NCBI RefSeq assembly: GCF_001999335.1
Contig: NZ_MLHS01000017.1
Location: 18,841-82,840 of the forward strand
DNA: 64,000 nucleotides
DNA from: Rodentibacter sp. Ppn85
GTDB lineage: Bacteria > Pseudomonadota > Gammaproteobacteria > Enterobacterales > Pasteurellaceae
Direction of reading: 5' to 3'
Shown: in pieces, positions 19,963-30,624 of the stretch
How the letters are laid out: each line of letters begins with the position of its first letter
Position numbering within the stretch: position 1 is the stretch's first letter
The notes under the pieces: model-generated
Told to the model about the DNA's origin: nothing
Database searches by the model: none
The model's input: only the letters and a program-made list of their open reading frames with translations
Program-made: the position numbers and the translations under genes

Positions 19963-20706
19963 TTATTTACTACCACCTTTTGCCAGAGCTTTCACCCATG
20001 GGCGTTTTGCATCTTCTCTTAATAATTCCGCACGATAACGCACAAGAGTAAGCCAAATATATAAAGCTAAAAAACCTAAAATACATAAAATTAATGGAAT
20101 TAACATTGGAGTAGCAATAGACGGTTTTTCAAATTTTGTAATACTTGCCCCTTGATGAAGGGTATTCCACCATTCCACAGAAAAATGAATAACCGGCAAA
20201 ATAACTACGGTAGTAATACATAAAATACCCGATGCTTTTGCTCCGATCGCCCGATCTGAAAAACTGGAATAAAGAGCAAGAATACCAAGATATAAAAAGA
20301 ATAGAATTAATTCAGCAGTCAGACGAGCATCCCACACCCACCAAGTCCCCCACATCGGTTTCCCCCAAATCGCACCTGTAATTAGTGCGAGAAAGGTGAA
20401 CAATGCACCAATAGGCGCCATAGCAATCATTGCTAAATGTGCTTGTTTAATTTGCCACACCAACGCAATCACAGCTGCGACCGCCATTGAACCATACACG
20501 CCCATTGACCAAATCGCCGTCGGCACATGTACATACATGATTCTGAAACTGTTACCTTGTTGATAATCTGCCGGCGCATAGGCCAAACCCCATACAATAC
20601 CGACACTTAACAATAATAAACTCAATAGTGCAAACACCGGACTCAATTTACCACAAATTCGATATTGGGTTTCTGGTTTAGCGTAGGGATGTAACCAGTT
20701 CCACAT
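19963..20706 (-). CDS. ccmC: CcmC, heme transporter subunit
   Basis: 247 residues, six membrane segments, with the WWD motif WGTWWVWDARLT near residues 121-132. CcmC binds heme and loads it onto CcmE. It starts 58 bp after the ccmB stop and is followed by ccmD. Confidence 0.95.
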   Translation of the reverse strand: MWNWLHPYAKPETQYRICGKLSPVFALLSLLLLSVGIVWGLAYAPADYQQGNSFRIMYVHVPTAIWSMGVYGSMAVAAVIALVWQIKQAHLAMIAMAPIGALFTFLALITGAIWGKPMWGTWWVWDARLTAELILFFLYLGILALYSSFSDRAIGAKASGILCITTVVILPVIHFSVEWWNTLHQGASITKFEKPSIATPMLIPLILCILGFLALYIWLTLVRYRAELLREDAKRPWVKALAKGGSK

Positions 20707-20764
20707 AAAAAAGCCTCACAAAAAATAAAAAGAAAAACAACCGCACTTGCGTACAGCTGTCGAA

Positions 20765-21430
20765 TTAATTATCTAAACTAATACGCAATGCCGCAGCCAC
20801 CGCAAAAGGCGAAAGCGTCATCGCACCGACCGTCATCGCACCTAAAATCGCAAGCTGCCCCGTATAAGGCAGATTTAAACCTGCGGCATCCAATACGGAA
20901 GATGCGAAAATCAACACGGGAATAAACAACGGCACTACAAGTAAACTGAGCAATACACCACCCTTACGCAATCCTACGGTTAATGCGACACCAATCGCAC
21001 CGATACAACTCAATACCGGCGTACCGAGGAGCAAAGTTAGCACTAGCGCCCACCAAAGTTGCACTTCAAGAGAAAGTAACAATGCCGCAATTGGCGAAAG
21101 TAAAATCAGTGGCAAACCGGTTAAAAGCCAATGTGCGACAACCTTGGACAACGCCGTTAATACGAGAGGTTGCTTGGTCAGCATTAATTGCTCAAGTGAA
21201 CCGTCAATAAAATCATCACGAAACAAGCGTTCAAAAGAAAGCAATGCAGAAAGTAAAGCCGCCACCCAAGCAATCCCGGGTGCAATGCGTGAAAGTAATT
21301 TAGGATCCGGTCCAATCACAAGTGGAAATAACGTGATGACAATCAAAAAAAACCATAGTGGATTTAAAATCTCTGAGCGTTTACGCATCGCAATTTTTAA
21401 CTCACGTTTAATTACTTCTAGAAAAATCAT
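20765..21430 (-). CDS. ccmB: CcmB, heme exporter permease
   Basis: 221 residues, about six membrane segments (for example GGVLLSLLVVPLFIPVLIFASS), the normal CcmB size. It is the permease partner of CcmA. It starts just inside the frame end of ccmA (ccmA stops at 21435, ccmB starts at 21430). Confidence 0.94.
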   Translation of the reverse strand: MIFLEVIKRELKIAMRKRSEILNPLWFFLIVITLFPLVIGPDPKLLSRIAPGIAWVAALLSALLSFERLFRDDFIDGSLEQLMLTKQPLVLTALSKVVAHWLLTGLPLILLSPIAALLLSLEVQLWWALVLTLLLGTPVLSCIGAIGVALTVGLRKGGVLLSLLVVPLFIPVLIFASSVLDAAGLNLPYTGQLAILGAMTVGAMTLSPFAVAAALRISLDN

Positions 21431-21434
21431 TCGG

Positions 21435-22073
21435 TTATTCCGCTTTATACTGTGCTAAATTAAGTTTTTGCAAACGCATACTCGGCACATCTTGATGGCT
21501 CGTCATTAATACAATGCCACCTTGTTTTGCATGCTCATCAAAAAGTGCGGTCAAAATCTCCACGCCTTTTTTATCAATCGCCGTAAAAGGTTCGTCTAAA
21601 ATCCATAACGGTGCATGTGAAAGCCATAATCTTGCTAATGCAATACGTCGTTGTTGCCCTGCTGAAAGTTGTGCGGCGGGTAGATCTTCACGTCCCAAAA
21701 GTCCAACTTTCTCTAGAACCGCCCAAAGTGCATCATCACCTTGCTCCGATTGGCTAATGCGTTGATAAAATCGTAGATTTTCTAACGCTGTCAGTTCCGG
21801 TTTTACACCGGAAAAATGCCCTAGATACAGTAAATCCTGATAGTAAATTTCCCTTTGTTTGGAAATTAGTTCGGAATCCCACCGCACTTCGCCTACTAAC
21901 GGCTGCGCAAGCCCGGCTAAAGTACGCAATAAACTGGTTTTTCCAATACCATTATGTCCCTCAATCTGCACAAAATCACCACTGTAAAAATTGCACGATA
22001 AACCAGAAAAAAGCAAACTCTCGCCACGTTGGCAGGCAAGCTCTTTAATAGACAAATTGTGAGATTTAGACAT
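21435..22073 (-). CDS. ccmA: CcmA, cytochrome c maturation ATPase
   Basis: 212 residues, a small ABC ATPase: Walker [10 protein letters not shown] near residue 39, signature LSAGQQRR, Walker [13 protein letters not shown]. It drives release of heme-loaded CcmE. First gene of the nine-gene ccm operon, divergent from sodA across 288 bp. Confidence 0.95.
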   Translation of the reverse strand: MSKSHNLSIKELACQRGESLLFSGLSCNFYSGDFVQIEGHNGIGKTSLLRTLAGLAQPLVGEVRWDSELISKQREIYYQDLLYLGHFSGVKPELTALENLRFYQRISQSEQGDDALWAVLEKVGLLGREDLPAAQLSAGQQRRIALARLWLSHAPLWILDEPFTAIDKKGVEILTALFDEHAKQGGIVLMTSHQDVPSMRLQKLNLAQYKAE

Positions 22074-22240
22074 AAAGAAAAAGACGAATATTAAATTGCC
22101 GTCATTCTATCACAAGTGAAAAATTTAACGAGATTTTAAGTAGTCAAAACAATTAACTATTTGGTAGTAGATTGTAGGTTTTATTGACTTAGAACAAACT
22201 TCATTTGAATACTCAATTTTTACAAAAGGGAAAACATTTA

Positions 22241-22269
22241 ATGATCTAAATCAACTTTTCTGCTAGTAT
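22241..22269 (+). promoter_or_regulatory. sodA promoter with FNR-like site
   Basis: ATGATCTAAATCAA (22241-22254) matches the FNR consensus TTGAT-N4-ATCAA at nine of ten positions. A TAGTAT -10 is at 22264-22269, so the site covers the -35 region, where FNR would repress. Repression of sodA by FNR is established in E. coli; here it is inferred. The rest of the 288-bp ccmA-sodA gap shows nothing else firm. Confidence 0.5.
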
Positions 22270-22361
22270 TTTTTCCTTGGTACTTTTTGGTTAAAGCTTT
22301 CGTATTTTTAGCTGGCCAAATCGGCTCAAATGAAAACTCATTTTATAAGAAGGAATGAATT

Positions 22362-23009
22362 ATGGCTTACACTCTACCAGAACTAGGCTACGCTTATGAT
22401 GCCTTAGAACCCCATTTTGATGCTCAAACTATGGAAATTCACCATAGTAAACATCACCAAGCCTATGTAAATAATGCCAATGCCGCATTAGAGGGCTTAC
22501 CGACTGAATTTACAGAAATTTGCGCAGGTCAATTAATTTCTCAACTTAACAAACTTCCGGCAGAAAAACGTGTCGCATTACGCAATAATGCCGGCGGTCA
22601 CGCAAATCATAGTTTATTCTGGAAATCCTTGAAAAAAGGAACAACGTTACAAGGTGCTTTGAAAGATGCAATCTCACGCGATTTTGGCTCTGTCGAAGCC
22701 TTTCAAGCCGAATTTGAAAAAGCGGCAGCAACCCGTTTAGGCTCAGGTTGGGCATGGCTGGTATTAACTGCCGAAGGGAAACTAGCGGTTGTTTCTACCG
22801 CAAACCAAGATAATCCATTAATGGGTAAAGAAATTGCAGGTTGTGAAGGCTTCCCACTTTTAGGCTTAGATGTTTGGGAACATGCCTACTACTTGAAATT
22901 CCAAAACCGTCGCCCTGATTACATTAAAGAATTTTGGAATGTTGTAAACTGGGATTATGTTGCAGAGCGTTTTGAAAAGAAAGCGGCTGATTGCAATCAC
23001 GCCAAATAA
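22362..23009 (+). CDS. sodA: Manganese-type superoxide dismutase
   Basis: 215 residues. Converts superoxide to peroxide in the cytoplasm. Metal ligands are His27 ([11 protein letters not shown]), the His in [10 protein letters not shown], and Asp and His in [28 protein letters not shown] and NQDNP favour the Mn subtype, though metal cannot be proven by sequence. RBS AAGGAATGA precedes ATG. Expression probably responds to oxygen through the FNR-like site. Confidence 0.95.
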   Translation: MAYTLPELGYAYDALEPHFDAQTMEIHHSKHHQAYVNNANAALEGLPTEFTEICAGQLISQLNKLPAEKRVALRNNAGGHANHSLFWKSLKKGTTLQGALKDAISRDFGSVEAFQAEFEKAAATRLGSGWAWLVLTAEGKLAVVSTANQDNPLMGKEIAGCEGFPLLGLDVWEHAYYLKFQNRRPDYIKEFWNVVNWDYVAERFEKKAADCNHAK

Positions 23010-23021
23010 TCAATGAAACAC

Positions 23022-23051
23022 AAAAGTGCGGTCAATTTTGACCGCACTTTT
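23022..23051. terminator. Uptake-sequence pair terminator between sodA and the convergent methyltransferase
   Basis: AAAAGTGCGGTCAA (23022-23035) and TTGACCGCACTTTT (23038-23051) form a perfect 14-bp stem with a 2-nt loop (minimum loop in practice larger). T-runs on both strands let it terminate both convergent genes; its edge touches the stop codon at 23051. Confidence 0.85.
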
Positions 23052-23494
23052 TATATCCAACGTCTAACTTTCGATTTATACCTACGATATGTATCCCCAA
23101 ATTTCTTTTCTAAATAGATTTCTTCTCGAGAAATTTGGAATCGATTCATTAACAATATAAAGGTAATAACCCCGCTCCAAGCCAATAAATGCCCTAACCA
23201 TAATGCCCATGATACAAGAATCAGTAATAAACTCAGGTATATTGGGTTACGCGTGATTTGAAAAATACCGGATGTAACAAGCCTTGTCGTTTTATCCAAC
23301 TGTTTCGGATCAATAGATGTATCATTGCGATAAAATTGCCATAAACCCGCAACAGCAACCAAAATAGATAATAGAATAAAAAACCAAATCGCATAAAAAA
23401 ATCTAGAATACTGCCCTATTTTAGGTAAGGCGTACATCAGCACACCAATGGTGAAACAAAGAATCGGGGGAGGAAGTGGAAATAAAAAACGCAT
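23051..23494 (-). CDS. Isoprenylcysteine carboxyl methyltransferase-like membrane protein
   Basis: 147 residues, about four membrane segments. The C-terminal half carries the PEMT/ICMT pattern: TSGIFQITRNPIYLSLLL, then EEIYLEKKFGDTYRRYKSKVRRWI. Such proteins methylate unknown lipids or small molecules using SAM; bacterial substrates are mostly unknown. It starts 29 bp after yfgM beyond a terminator, so it probably has its own promoter or depends on readthrough. Confidence 0.8.
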   Translation of the reverse strand: MRFLFPLPPPILCFTIGVLMYALPKIGQYSRFFYAIWFFILLSILVAVAGLWQFYRNDTSIDPKQLDKTTRLVTSGIFQITRNPIYLSLLLILVSWALWLGHLLAWSGVITFILLMNRFQISREEIYLEKKFGDTYRRYKSKVRRWI

Positions 23495-23518
23495 AAAACA
23501 AACGCCCTCTCGGGCGCT
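23492..23518 (-). terminator. Terminator after yfgM
   Basis: On the minus strand GCGCCC-GAGA-GGGCGT is followed by TTGTTTT, directly after the yfgM stop. It ends the rlmN-to-yfgM gene row. Confidence 0.7.
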
Positions 23519-23523
23519 TCCTA

Positions 23524-24138
23524 TTAAAGATTGTTTAATTTCATTTGAACCGTTTGCTGTTCAAACGGACTACCCGTTTGAAGCACTTGCTCAAAACTAT
23601 TTTTTGCCGCAGCAGTATCGCCTTTTGCCAACTGAATATCGCCGACTAAAAGCATTTTACGTGCATTAAAACCAGCACTCTTTACCTGTTCAAGTGTTGA
23701 TAACGCACCATCTAATTGGCCTAACTGAAACTGCACGGCACCTAAACGTAATGCGGCAAGCGATGTCAATAGGTCATCTTGAGATTGTGTTAAAACCTGC
23801 TGTAAAGCGACTTCGGCACTCGCAAAATCTTGTCTTGCCACTGCATTTTTTGCCTCATCAAACAACGCAAAGATCGCATAGCTGGTTTTACTATTCGCTT
23901 GAAGGAATTCTGTTAATTTTGCTTTCTGAGTAGCAGGATCTTGCTCGGCTGCGTAAACCAAAGCATCATAGCCTGCCGATGCTTCAGCAATTTGATTCGC
24001 TTGGTAAGTCTGCCAATAACGCCAACCCAACATTCCACCTACACCTAAAATAAAAGCCACAATGATAGTTTTGCCGTTTTCTTTCCACCATTCTTTTAAC
24101 TGGTTAATCTCTTGTTCTTCTTCAATGGAGTACGCCAT
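23524..24138 (-). CDS. yfgM: YfgM/AncA, SecYEG-associated TPR protein
   Basis: 204 residues: short cytoplasmic N-terminus, one membrane helix at about 25-41 (TIIVAFILGVGGMLGWRYW), then a periplasmic TPR region. In E. coli YfgM associates with the Sec translocon and PpiD and passes clients to periplasmic chaperones. It follows hisS by 18 bp, the conserved order. In this window ppiD is at 37.2-39.1 kb. Confidence 0.9.
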   Translation of the reverse strand: MAYSIEEEQEINQLKEWWKENGKTIIVAFILGVGGMLGWRYWQTYQANQIAEASAGYDALVYAAEQDPATQKAKLTEFLQANSKTSYAIFALFDEAKNAVARQDFASAEVALQQVLTQSQDDLLTSLAALRLGAVQFQLGQLDGALSTLEQVKSAGFNARKMLLVGDIQLAKGDTAAAKNSFEQVLQTGSPFEQQTVQMKLNNL

Positions 24139-24156
24139 ATCTTTTTCCTTTATAAA

Positions 24157-25428
24157 TTAAAATTGAGATTGAATATAATCAATAACTTGTTCAACTTCAA
24201 AGGTTTGTTGTTCAACCCCACCGTATAAATGTTTCACAACCACCTGACTATTTTGCACTTCACTTTCACCAATGACTAAAGCTAAAGTCGCACCGGATTT
24301 ATCCGCATGTTTAAATTGTTTTTTAAAATTACCGCCCGAGCAATGTTGCATAACCCGTAAGTGCGGTAATGCCGAACGAATTTTTTCAGCAATTTGTAAA
24401 GCGGCTAAAGTCGTATTTTCCCCTTGATGAATTACATAAATATCGACCGCACTTTTTAACGGTATGGCTACATTAACTTCTTGTACTAATAAAACTAAAC
24501 GTTCCAGTCCCATCGCAAAGCCTACACCGGACGTAGCGTGTCCGCCAAGCTGCTCAACCAAACCGTCATAGCGACCGCCGCCGCATACCGTGCCTTGCGC
24601 ACCCAGTGCAGAGGTTACCCATTCAAACACAGTTTTATTGTAATAATCCAATCCCCGTACAAGCTTTGGATTAATTTCATATTGAATTCCCACTGCATCT
24701 AATAAAGCACATAATTGAGCAAAATGTGTACGGCTCTCTTCATCTAAATAGTCAAGGAGTTTCGGTGCATTATCTAATACTTTTTGTAATTCTTGATTTT
24801 TAGTATCTAAAATACGCAGAGGATTTTTCACTAAACGTTCTTTTTCTTCTTCGTTCATTAGATCTTGATATTTTTCCAAGAATTCTACCAATGCAGCGCG
24901 ATAACTTGCTCTTGCTTCCAATGAACCGATTGAGTTTAGTTGAAGAGAAACATGTTGATCAATGCCTAATTTTTTCCAAAGTCTCGCGGTCAAAATAATT
25001 AACTCGGCATCGATTTCCGGATTAGCAATACCAAAAACTTCCACACCCGCTTGATGAAACTGGCGATAACGCCCTTTTTGCGGACGTTCATGGCGAAACA
25101 TCGGGCCCATATACCACAAACGCTGTTCATTATTATAAATCCAACCATGTTCAATCGCTGCCCGCACACAACCTGCCGTCCCTTCAGGGCGAAGGGTTAA
25201 TTGTTCATCGTTGTCCCAAAAAGTGTACATTTCCTTTGAAACAACATCGGTTACTTCTCCAATAGCACGAGCAAATAACGGTGTACTTTCAACAATTGGC
25301 ATACGCACTTCGGAATAGCCATAACTGTTTAATACTTCACGTACCTGCATTTCAACCCATTGCCATAATGGGGATTCTGTCGGTGAACAATCGTTCATGC
25401 CACGAATTGCTTGAATTGTTTTTGCCAC
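24157..25428 (-). CDS. hisS: Histidyl-tRNA synthetase
   Basis: 423 residues, class II synthetase. Motif 2 region [23 protein letters not shown] and the histidine-specific [12 protein letters not shown] are clear, and the C-terminal anticodon-binding domain begins near residue 330. It lies between ispG and yfgM. An uptake sequence lies within its 3' third. Confidence 0.97.
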   Translation of the reverse strand: MAKTIQAIRGMNDCSPTESPLWQWVEMQVREVLNSYGYSEVRMPIVESTPLFARAIGEVTDVVSKEMYTFWDNDEQLTLRPEGTAGCVRAAIEHGWIYNNEQRLWYMGPMFRHERPQKGRYRQFHQAGVEVFGIANPEIDAELIILTARLWKKLGIDQHVSLQLNSIGSLEARASYRAALVEFLEKYQDLMNEEEKERLVKNPLRILDTKNQELQKVLDNAPKLLDYLDEESRTHFAQLCALLDAVGIQYEINPKLVRGLDYYNKTVFEWVTSALGAQGTVCGGGRYDGLVEQLGGHATSGVGFAMGLERLVLLVQEVNVAIPLKSAVDIYVIHQGENTTLAALQIAEKIRSALPHLRVMQHCSGGNFKKQFKHADKSGATLALVIGESEVQNSQVVVKHLYGGVEQQTFEVEQVIDYIQSQF

Positions 25429-25443
25429 AAGTTTTCCTTAGAC

Positions 25444-26556
25444 TTAGATAATACGATTTTTGGGATCTTGCAATGCGACTTTTGCACGGATCTTTGCTTC
25501 TAATTGATTGATAATATCTTCGTTATCAAACCGCTCTTTTTGACGCTCGCCATCTATATAATAACCACTTTTCTTATTACCACCGGTTACGCCAAGGTCA
25601 GAGACTAACGCTTCACCCGGCCCATTTACGACACAGCCGATAATAGATACGTCCATCGGTGTAAGAATATCTTCAAGACGTTGTTCTAAAGCGTTCACTG
25701 TACCGATCACATCAAACTCCTGACGAGAACAGGTTGGACAGGCAATAAAATTAATTCCTCGGGAACGAATACGCAACGATTTTAAAATATCAAAACCTAC
25801 CTTTATTTCTTCCACAGGATCTGCCGCCAAGGAAACTCGTAATGTATCCCCTATTCCTTCGGCAAGTAGCATTCCTAAACCGATTGCCGATTTAACGGCT
25901 CCGGCACGTGCACCTCCGGCTTCGGTAATACCTAAGTGTAGCGGCTGTTTAATCGCTTTTGCCAGTAAACGATAAGATTCTACCGCTAAAGACACATCGG
26001 ATGCTTTCACGCTCACTTTAAATTGATCAAAGTTAAAACGATCTAAAATCTCTACGTGACGCAACGCTGATTCAACTAGTGCTTCGGGAGTAGGTTCAGC
26101 GTATTTCTCTTGAATATCTTTCTCTAAAGAACCGGCATTCACACCAATGCGAATAGGGATATTTTTATCACGTGCACAATCCACTACCGCTCGAATACGA
26201 TCCTCCCGTCCGATGTTACCGGGATTAATGCGTAAACAATCCACCCCATACTCAGCAACTTTTAATGCAATACGGTAGTCAAAATGAATATCTGCAACCA
26301 ATGGTACACTGACTCGGTGCTTAATAATTTTAAAAGCTTCAGCAGCATCCATAGTCGGCACGGAAACACGCACAATATCGGCGCCCACACGCTCTAAAGA
26401 TTTAATCTGAGCAACCGTAGAATCAATATCCGTAGTGCGCGTATTTGTCATAGATTGCACCGCAATCGGCGCATCGCCACCAATCGGCACATTACCTACA
26501 TAAATTTTTGTCGATTCACGACGCTTAATTATCGGTTGAAAAGCTGACATTATCAT
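25444..26556 (-). CDS. ispG: 4-hydroxy-3-methylbut-2-enyl diphosphate synthase
   Basis: 370 residues. An Fe-S enzyme of the MEP isoprenoid pathway, using MEcPP as substrate. Cluster cysteines are in [10 protein letters not shown] near 270 and [10 protein letters not shown] near 305; the N-terminal TIM-barrel has [11 protein letters not shown]. It depends on Fe-S clusters made by the isc system in this window. ATG at 26556; an ATG three codons later is an alternative start. Confidence 0.96.
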   Translation of the reverse strand: MIMSAFQPIIKRRESTKIYVGNVPIGGDAPIAVQSMTNTRTTDIDSTVAQIKSLERVGADIVRVSVPTMDAAEAFKIIKHRVSVPLVADIHFDYRIALKVAEYGVDCLRINPGNIGREDRIRAVVDCARDKNIPIRIGVNAGSLEKDIQEKYAEPTPEALVESALRHVEILDRFNFDQFKVSVKASDVSLAVESYRLLAKAIKQPLHLGITEAGGARAGAVKSAIGLGMLLAEGIGDTLRVSLAADPVEEIKVGFDILKSLRIRSRGINFIACPTCSRQEFDVIGTVNALEQRLEDILTPMDVSIIGCVVNGPGEALVSDLGVTGGNKKSGYYIDGERQKERFDNEDIINQLEAKIRAKVALQDPKNRII

Positions 26557-26562
26557 TCCTTA

Positions 26563-27579
26563 TTAAGGTTGTGAAAGTTTAAACTTTGCAACACGCCCAT
26601 CCACTTTTAGAGGATAATCCAGCCCCTTATAAGTGATACGAACATTCCCCGGCGCCCCTACAATCAATGAAAACTCATTACCGCTAAAGGTTAAGACTTC
26701 TCCTTGCTTGTATTCCTTTTGTGCAAGCACTTTTCGATTCTGATCTTTTATACTTAACCAACTGGTATTTTTTAATATTTCCACGACTAAATCACCTTGA
26801 GCGGCCGGCGGAGGCGGAGAAACGGTTGGATTCTCAACCGCACTTTGCGTATCGGGAATAGTAACTTCGTTCAATGTTGTTTCTTCGGCAGAAGTAATTG
26901 ATTTAGGTAGTAGATTTTGTTCGACTTGATCGGAACTAGCCTCTCGTTCGGTTTTCACTTCGGTCATTACTTCCATACTATTAGTAGTAGCCTGAGTATT
27001 TTCCGGCTGCATCGGCTGAGTACTTGGTAGTTCAGTAGATAAAACGGGGGAATTTTCAGACGTAGTTTGGGTGGTTTCCGCACTTGAAACATAACTTTGC
27101 ACTAAAATGTCACGCTCTTCATTAGACTTTTGATAATTCTGCCACCACCACAAGCCCGTCATACTTAATGCGATTAAAAGCACTAATGCAGTTAGATAAC
27201 CAACCCAACGATTGTGAGAAGAATATTGATTTACCGAGCGAGTAGAACGGGCATTTTTTCCCAAATCATTTTGTTCGTCTTCGCCAAAAGAGAGATCCGC
27301 CCAAAGACTTTCAGGTAAACGCAAAAATTTCCCATAATTACGTACATACCCTTTCATGAAAGCCGCAGGCACATTTTTTTGGATAAATTCATTATTTTCG
27401 ATTTGAGCTAAAATCGCGGGACGTAATGTAATTTGCTTAGAGACATCTTCAAGAGAAAGATTTAAGGCTTCGCGGGCCTCACGAAATCTATCTCCCAAAG
27501 ATATAGGTTGATCTGCTTGCGTTTTCGTTTCCATTTGTTCAGCCTGAGCATTCATAACGTTTATTAATTTATGAGACAT
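26563..27579 (-). CDS. rodZ: RodZ, cell-shape protein
   Basis: An N-terminal helix-turn-helix (SLGDRFREAREALNLSLEDV and following), a membrane helix (YLTALVLLIALSMTGLWWW), a Ser/Thr/Glu-rich periplasmic linker with SPPPPAAQ, and a C-terminal beta domain. RodZ links MreB to the elongation machinery. The start is uncertain: the frame is open to a TTG at 27621; ATGs lie at 27579, 27555 and 27534, none with a strong RBS. The conserved part begins after the 27534 ATG. It lies between pilF and ispG. Confidence 0.85.
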   Translation of the reverse strand: MSHKLINVMNAQAEQMETKTQADQPISLGDRFREAREALNLSLEDVSKQITLRPAILAQIENNEFIQKNVPAAFMKGYVRNYGKFLRLPESLWADLSFGEDEQNDLGKNARSTRSVNQYSSHNRWVGYLTALVLLIALSMTGLWWWQNYQKSNEERDILVQSYVSSAETTQTTSENSPVLSTELPSTQPMQPENTQATTNSMEVMTEVKTEREASSDQVEQNLLPKSITSAEETTLNEVTIPDTQSAVENPTVSPPPPAAQGDLVVEILKNTSWLSIKDQNRKVLAQKEYKQGEVLTFSGNEFSLIVGAPGNVRITYKGLDYPLKVDGRVAKFKLSQP

Positions 27580-27625
27580 AATTAAAGGCTGAATTTTAAA
27601 GTCCAAAGCAATTTTTGGCAATGTT

Positions 27626-28171
27626 TTATTTGATTGGACTCAGTTTTTCCGCACGATTCACATCTATTTGCCGTAATTTGTCGATTGCTTTTTGATAAAC
27701 ATCCGATTGATTTAGTGCCTGTGAGCAAAGTGCCATATTTTCATAAGTATCAGCTTGACGATAATAATTAGGTGAAAGTAAGGCAAGCTCAAATTGTTTA
27801 TTGGCTTGTTCAAACTCGCCTTGGCTACATAAAAACGTGCCAAAATTATTGTGTACATCGCCTTGTTTTTCATCAAGTTTGATGGATTTAAGGTAAGACT
27901 TTCTTGCTTCATTTACATCACCTTGCAATTGATGAAAATGCGCAAACGCAGAATGAACAAGATAATAGCTTTGATCATGTGCTAAAGCTTTATCAAGATT
28001 TTGTTTCGCTTGAATAAAATTATTTTGCTGTAAATAGCCAAGCGCCAGTTCAACTCGTGCTTTTGCAGCCTGTTGTTTATTAAAGTCAGAAGATGGCGCT
28101 TGCGAAACACAAGCTGAAAAAACCGGAGGAAAAACAACCGCACTTAAAAATCGAATAAATAAAGATTTCAT
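27626..28171 (-). CDS. pilF: PilF/PilW, type IV pilus TPR lipoprotein
   Basis: 181 residues. Lipobox FSAC puts the acylated Cys at residue 21. The rest is TPR repeats (AKARVELALGYLQQNNFIQAKQNL, VHNNFGTFLCSQGEFEQANKQF). PilF/PilW helps the secretin assemble for type IV pili, which are also used for DNA uptake, relevant given the uptake sequences. RBS GGAGGAAAAA precedes the ATG. Neighbours rlmN and rodZ match the conserved order. Confidence 0.9.
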   Translation of the reverse strand: MKSLFIRFLSAVVFPPVFSACVSQAPSSDFNKQQAAKARVELALGYLQQNNFIQAKQNLDKALAHDQSYYLVHSAFAHFHQLQGDVNEARKSYLKSIKLDEKQGDVHNNFGTFLCSQGEFEQANKQFELALLSPNYYRQADTYENMALCSQALNQSDVYQKAIDKLRQIDVNRAEKLSPIK

Positions 28172-28196
28172 TTTTCCTCCAATTATTGTGGCTTCA

Positions 28197-29330
28197 CTAA
28201 TTAACTTCGGTTATTCCTATATTCTGCCCAAATTGACGTCTCATTGCCGTACGTTTAGTACGATCAATAACATCGCCGGCCAGTTGTCCGCACGCCGCAT
28301 CAATATCATCCCCCCGAGTTTTACGCACTATGACGGTAAAACCATATTCCATTAATGTTTTTTGGAATCGATCGATACGGGTATTTGAGCTTTTTGCATA
28401 AGGGGCTTCAGGAAACGGGTTCCATGGGATTAAATTAATTTTACAAGGTGTATTTTTCAACACTTCCGCAAGCTGATGAGCATGCTCCACACTATCATTA
28501 ACCTGATCCAACATTACATATTCAATCGTTACTTTGCCATGATTGGCATTAGAAACACTCAAATAACGGTTCACAGAATCAATCAGCATTTTGATATTAT
28601 ATTTTTTATTAATTGGTACAATTTCATCACGCAATTCATCATTCGGCGCATGTAAGGAGATGGCTAATGCAACATCAATCATCTTACTTAAATTATCCAA
28701 TGCCGGCACAACCCCTGAAGTAGAAAGCGTCACACGGCGTTTAGATAAACCGTAAGCAAAATCATCCAACATAATTTCCATTGCCGGCACTACATTTGCT
28801 ACGTTCAACAATGGCTCTCCCATCCCCATCATCACCACATTTGTTATTGGACGAACGCCGGTTACTCCAAAATTGCCAATAATTTTTGAGGCTCGCCACA
28901 CTTGCCCAATAATTTCAGATACTGTCAAATTACGATTAAAGCCTTGTTGAGCGGTAGAACAAAAGGTACAAGCCAATGCACAACCGACTTGAGAAGAAAC
29001 ACAAAGCGTGGCTCGATCCGCCTCCGGAATATACACTGTTTCTACCTGCTGATCGCCCACCTGCATTGCCCATTTTATCGTGCCGTCTGCAGAACGTTGC
29101 TCCACCGCCACCTCCGGCGCTTTAATCTCAGCAACGGATTTTAGCTTTTCACGTAATTTCTTATTGATATTTGTCATATTGTCGAAATCATCTTCGCCAA
29201 AATGATAAATCCATTTTACTAACTGATCGGCTCGAAACGGCTTTTCGCCAAGTTCTTGAAAAAACTCACGCATTTGTCGGCGCGTCAAATCCATTAAATT
29301 GATTTTTTTGTTTGATGTTTGTTCTAACAT
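28197..29330 (-). CDS. rlmN: Dual-specificity rRNA/tRNA adenine-C2 methyltransferase RlmN
   Basis: 377 residues from the ATG at 29330, chosen because GAGG lies 6 bp upstream; an ATG at 29351 is possible but has no RBS. Radical-SAM cysteines C-X3-C-X2-C (CALACTFC, Cys117, 121, 124) and the C-terminal ACGQLA cysteine are present. It methylates A2503 of 23S rRNA and A37 of some tRNAs. First gene of the row to yfgM, divergent from pbpG. Confidence 0.95.
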   Translation of the reverse strand: MLEQTSNKKINLMDLTRRQMREFFQELGEKPFRADQLVKWIYHFGEDDFDNMTNINKKLREKLKSVAEIKAPEVAVEQRSADGTIKWAMQVGDQQVETVYIPEADRATLCVSSQVGCALACTFCSTAQQGFNRNLTVSEIIGQVWRASKIIGNFGVTGVRPITNVVMMGMGEPLLNVANVVPAMEIMLDDFAYGLSKRRVTLSTSGVVPALDNLSKMIDVALAISLHAPNDELRDEIVPINKKYNIKMLIDSVNRYLSVSNANHGKVTIEYVMLDQVNDSVEHAHQLAEVLKNTPCKINLIPWNPFPEAPYAKSSNTRIDRFQKTLMEYGFTVIVRKTRGDDIDAACGQLAGDVIDRTKRTAMRRQFGQNIGITEVN

Positions 29331-29561
29331 TAAAGCCTCGTTGCTACACATTATGGCAGTAAAAATTGTAGTAATTTGCTACAAAAAGCCTGATATAAAA
29401 ATGAGCAGCGATTTTACAGATTTGTTAGAAGATAAGCTAGCATATTTCAAAAACAAGAACATTTCTGACCGCACTTTTTACGATTCGGATCGCAAAAATA
29501 AGCAATCTTTTAGAAAAAAGTGCGGTAGAATACGACTTTGTTTTATTTATCGGTACTAAAA

Positions 29562-30446
29562 ATGTTTAAAAAATGCTTTTCAGTTCTGTGTCTATGTATC
29601 CCTGCAACCTTAACCATGGCACAATCCTATGTCGTTTACGATTTCACTCACGATAAAGTATTGGAAAGCAGCTCACCAAACCATGTCCAACCTATTGCCT
29701 CTGTAACAAAACTAATGACTGCAAATGTATTTTTAGAAAATAATAAAAATCCTCGTTGTACAGGTTCCATTACAGATGATGATCATGACTATATCAAAGG
29801 TACTCGCACAAAATTACCGACGTATACGCCTATTCCTTGTAATGAACTATTAAAAGCAATGTTAGTTCATTCCGATAACTATGCAGCCCATGCACTTTCC
29901 CGTTTAGCCGGAATGAGCCGCCTACAGTTTATTCAAAAAATGAATGAAAAAGCCCGTGAACTTGGCATGCGTTCAACCCGATTCACTGATAGCTCGGGTT
30001 TGTCGGATAGTAATATTTCAAGCGTAATGGATTTGGTTAAACTGACCAAATATTCCTTGAATAAACCGCAAATTAAAGATTTTTCAAATATGCCAAGCGC
30101 TTATATTCAAGCTGGGGGACGGCAAGTATTTGTGAAAAATACCAATAAACTGGTACGAGAAGAAGTATTCGATGCATCAATTAATAAAACCGGTTATATT
30201 CGTGAATCGGGCTATAATCTAGTATTTGTTAATAAGCATCTTTGCCGAAATTCAGCCATTGGTGTGATTAGTTTAAATAATAGTTCCTCCCAATTCCGCA
30301 CTAATTTCACCAAGAACAAATTAGAAAAATATGGTTGTATTGCCGGACGCCGACTAAATAATTTCACACCTGATGATGCACAATATGAAGAAGGTTACGA
30401 TGAAGAAGGGTTAAGTAATCTGATTGAACAACTTTCAAAACAATAA
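29562..30446 (+). CDS. pbpG: D-alanyl-D-alanine endopeptidase PBP7
   Basis: 294 residues from the ATG at 29562, which gives a normal signal peptide (cut near Ala20 before QSYVVYDF). Penicillin-binding motifs are complete: SVTK (Ser47), SDN in LVHSDNYAAHAL and KTG in INKTGYIRESG. It cuts peptidoglycan cross-links in the periplasm. The acidic C-terminal tail (DAQYEEGYDEEGL) is slightly unusual. Divergent from rlmN; two opposed uptake sequences lie just upstream. Confidence 0.93.
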   Translation: MFKKCFSVLCLCIPATLTMAQSYVVYDFTHDKVLESSSPNHVQPIASVTKLMTANVFLENNKNPRCTGSITDDDHDYIKGTRTKLPTYTPIPCNELLKAMLVHSDNYAAHALSRLAGMSRLQFIQKMNEKARELGMRSTRFTDSSGLSDSNISSVMDLVKLTKYSLNKPQIKDFSNMPSAYIQAGGRQVFVKNTNKLVREEVFDASINKTGYIRESGYNLVFVNKHLCRNSAIGVISLNNSSSQFRTNFTKNKLEKYGCIAGRRLNNFTPDDAQYEEGYDEEGLSNLIEQLSKQ

Positions 30447-30569
30447 GTTTCTCTATTCTACCGGCAATATGCCGGTATATTTTTATTCTTAGAATCATTA
30501 ACATTTAAAAGCATAGAAAAAATCTATCATCCTTTTTGATATGCTAACCATCGTAAAATATAATCTTTA

Positions 30570-30618
30570 AAAGTTGATAATCATTTTTATTTGAAATCTG
30601 TACAAAAAGTAGTACTAT
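30570..30618 (+). promoter_or_regulatory. yfeA promoter with Fur-like box
   Basis: TTGAAA (30591-30596), a 16-bp spacer and TACTAT (30613-30618) form a good sigma-70 promoter with a start near 30625. Immediately upstream, 30570-30588 includes GATAATCATT and matches the 19-bp Fur consensus at about 13 positions. Iron repression of Yfe-type importers is established in Yersinia; here it is inferred. Confidence 0.6.
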
Positions 30619-30624
30619 TGTCCC

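Noticed and set aside
29469..29527. Terminator formed by opposed uptake sequences upstream of pbpG
   Set aside because: The cores are about 40 bp apart and no gene ends here, so a terminator is not supported; they are noted only as uptake sequences.
29299..29559. Open frame overlapping the rlmN start and pbpG leader
   Set aside because: It crosses the opposite-strand rlmN start and two uptake sequences and has no recognisable features.
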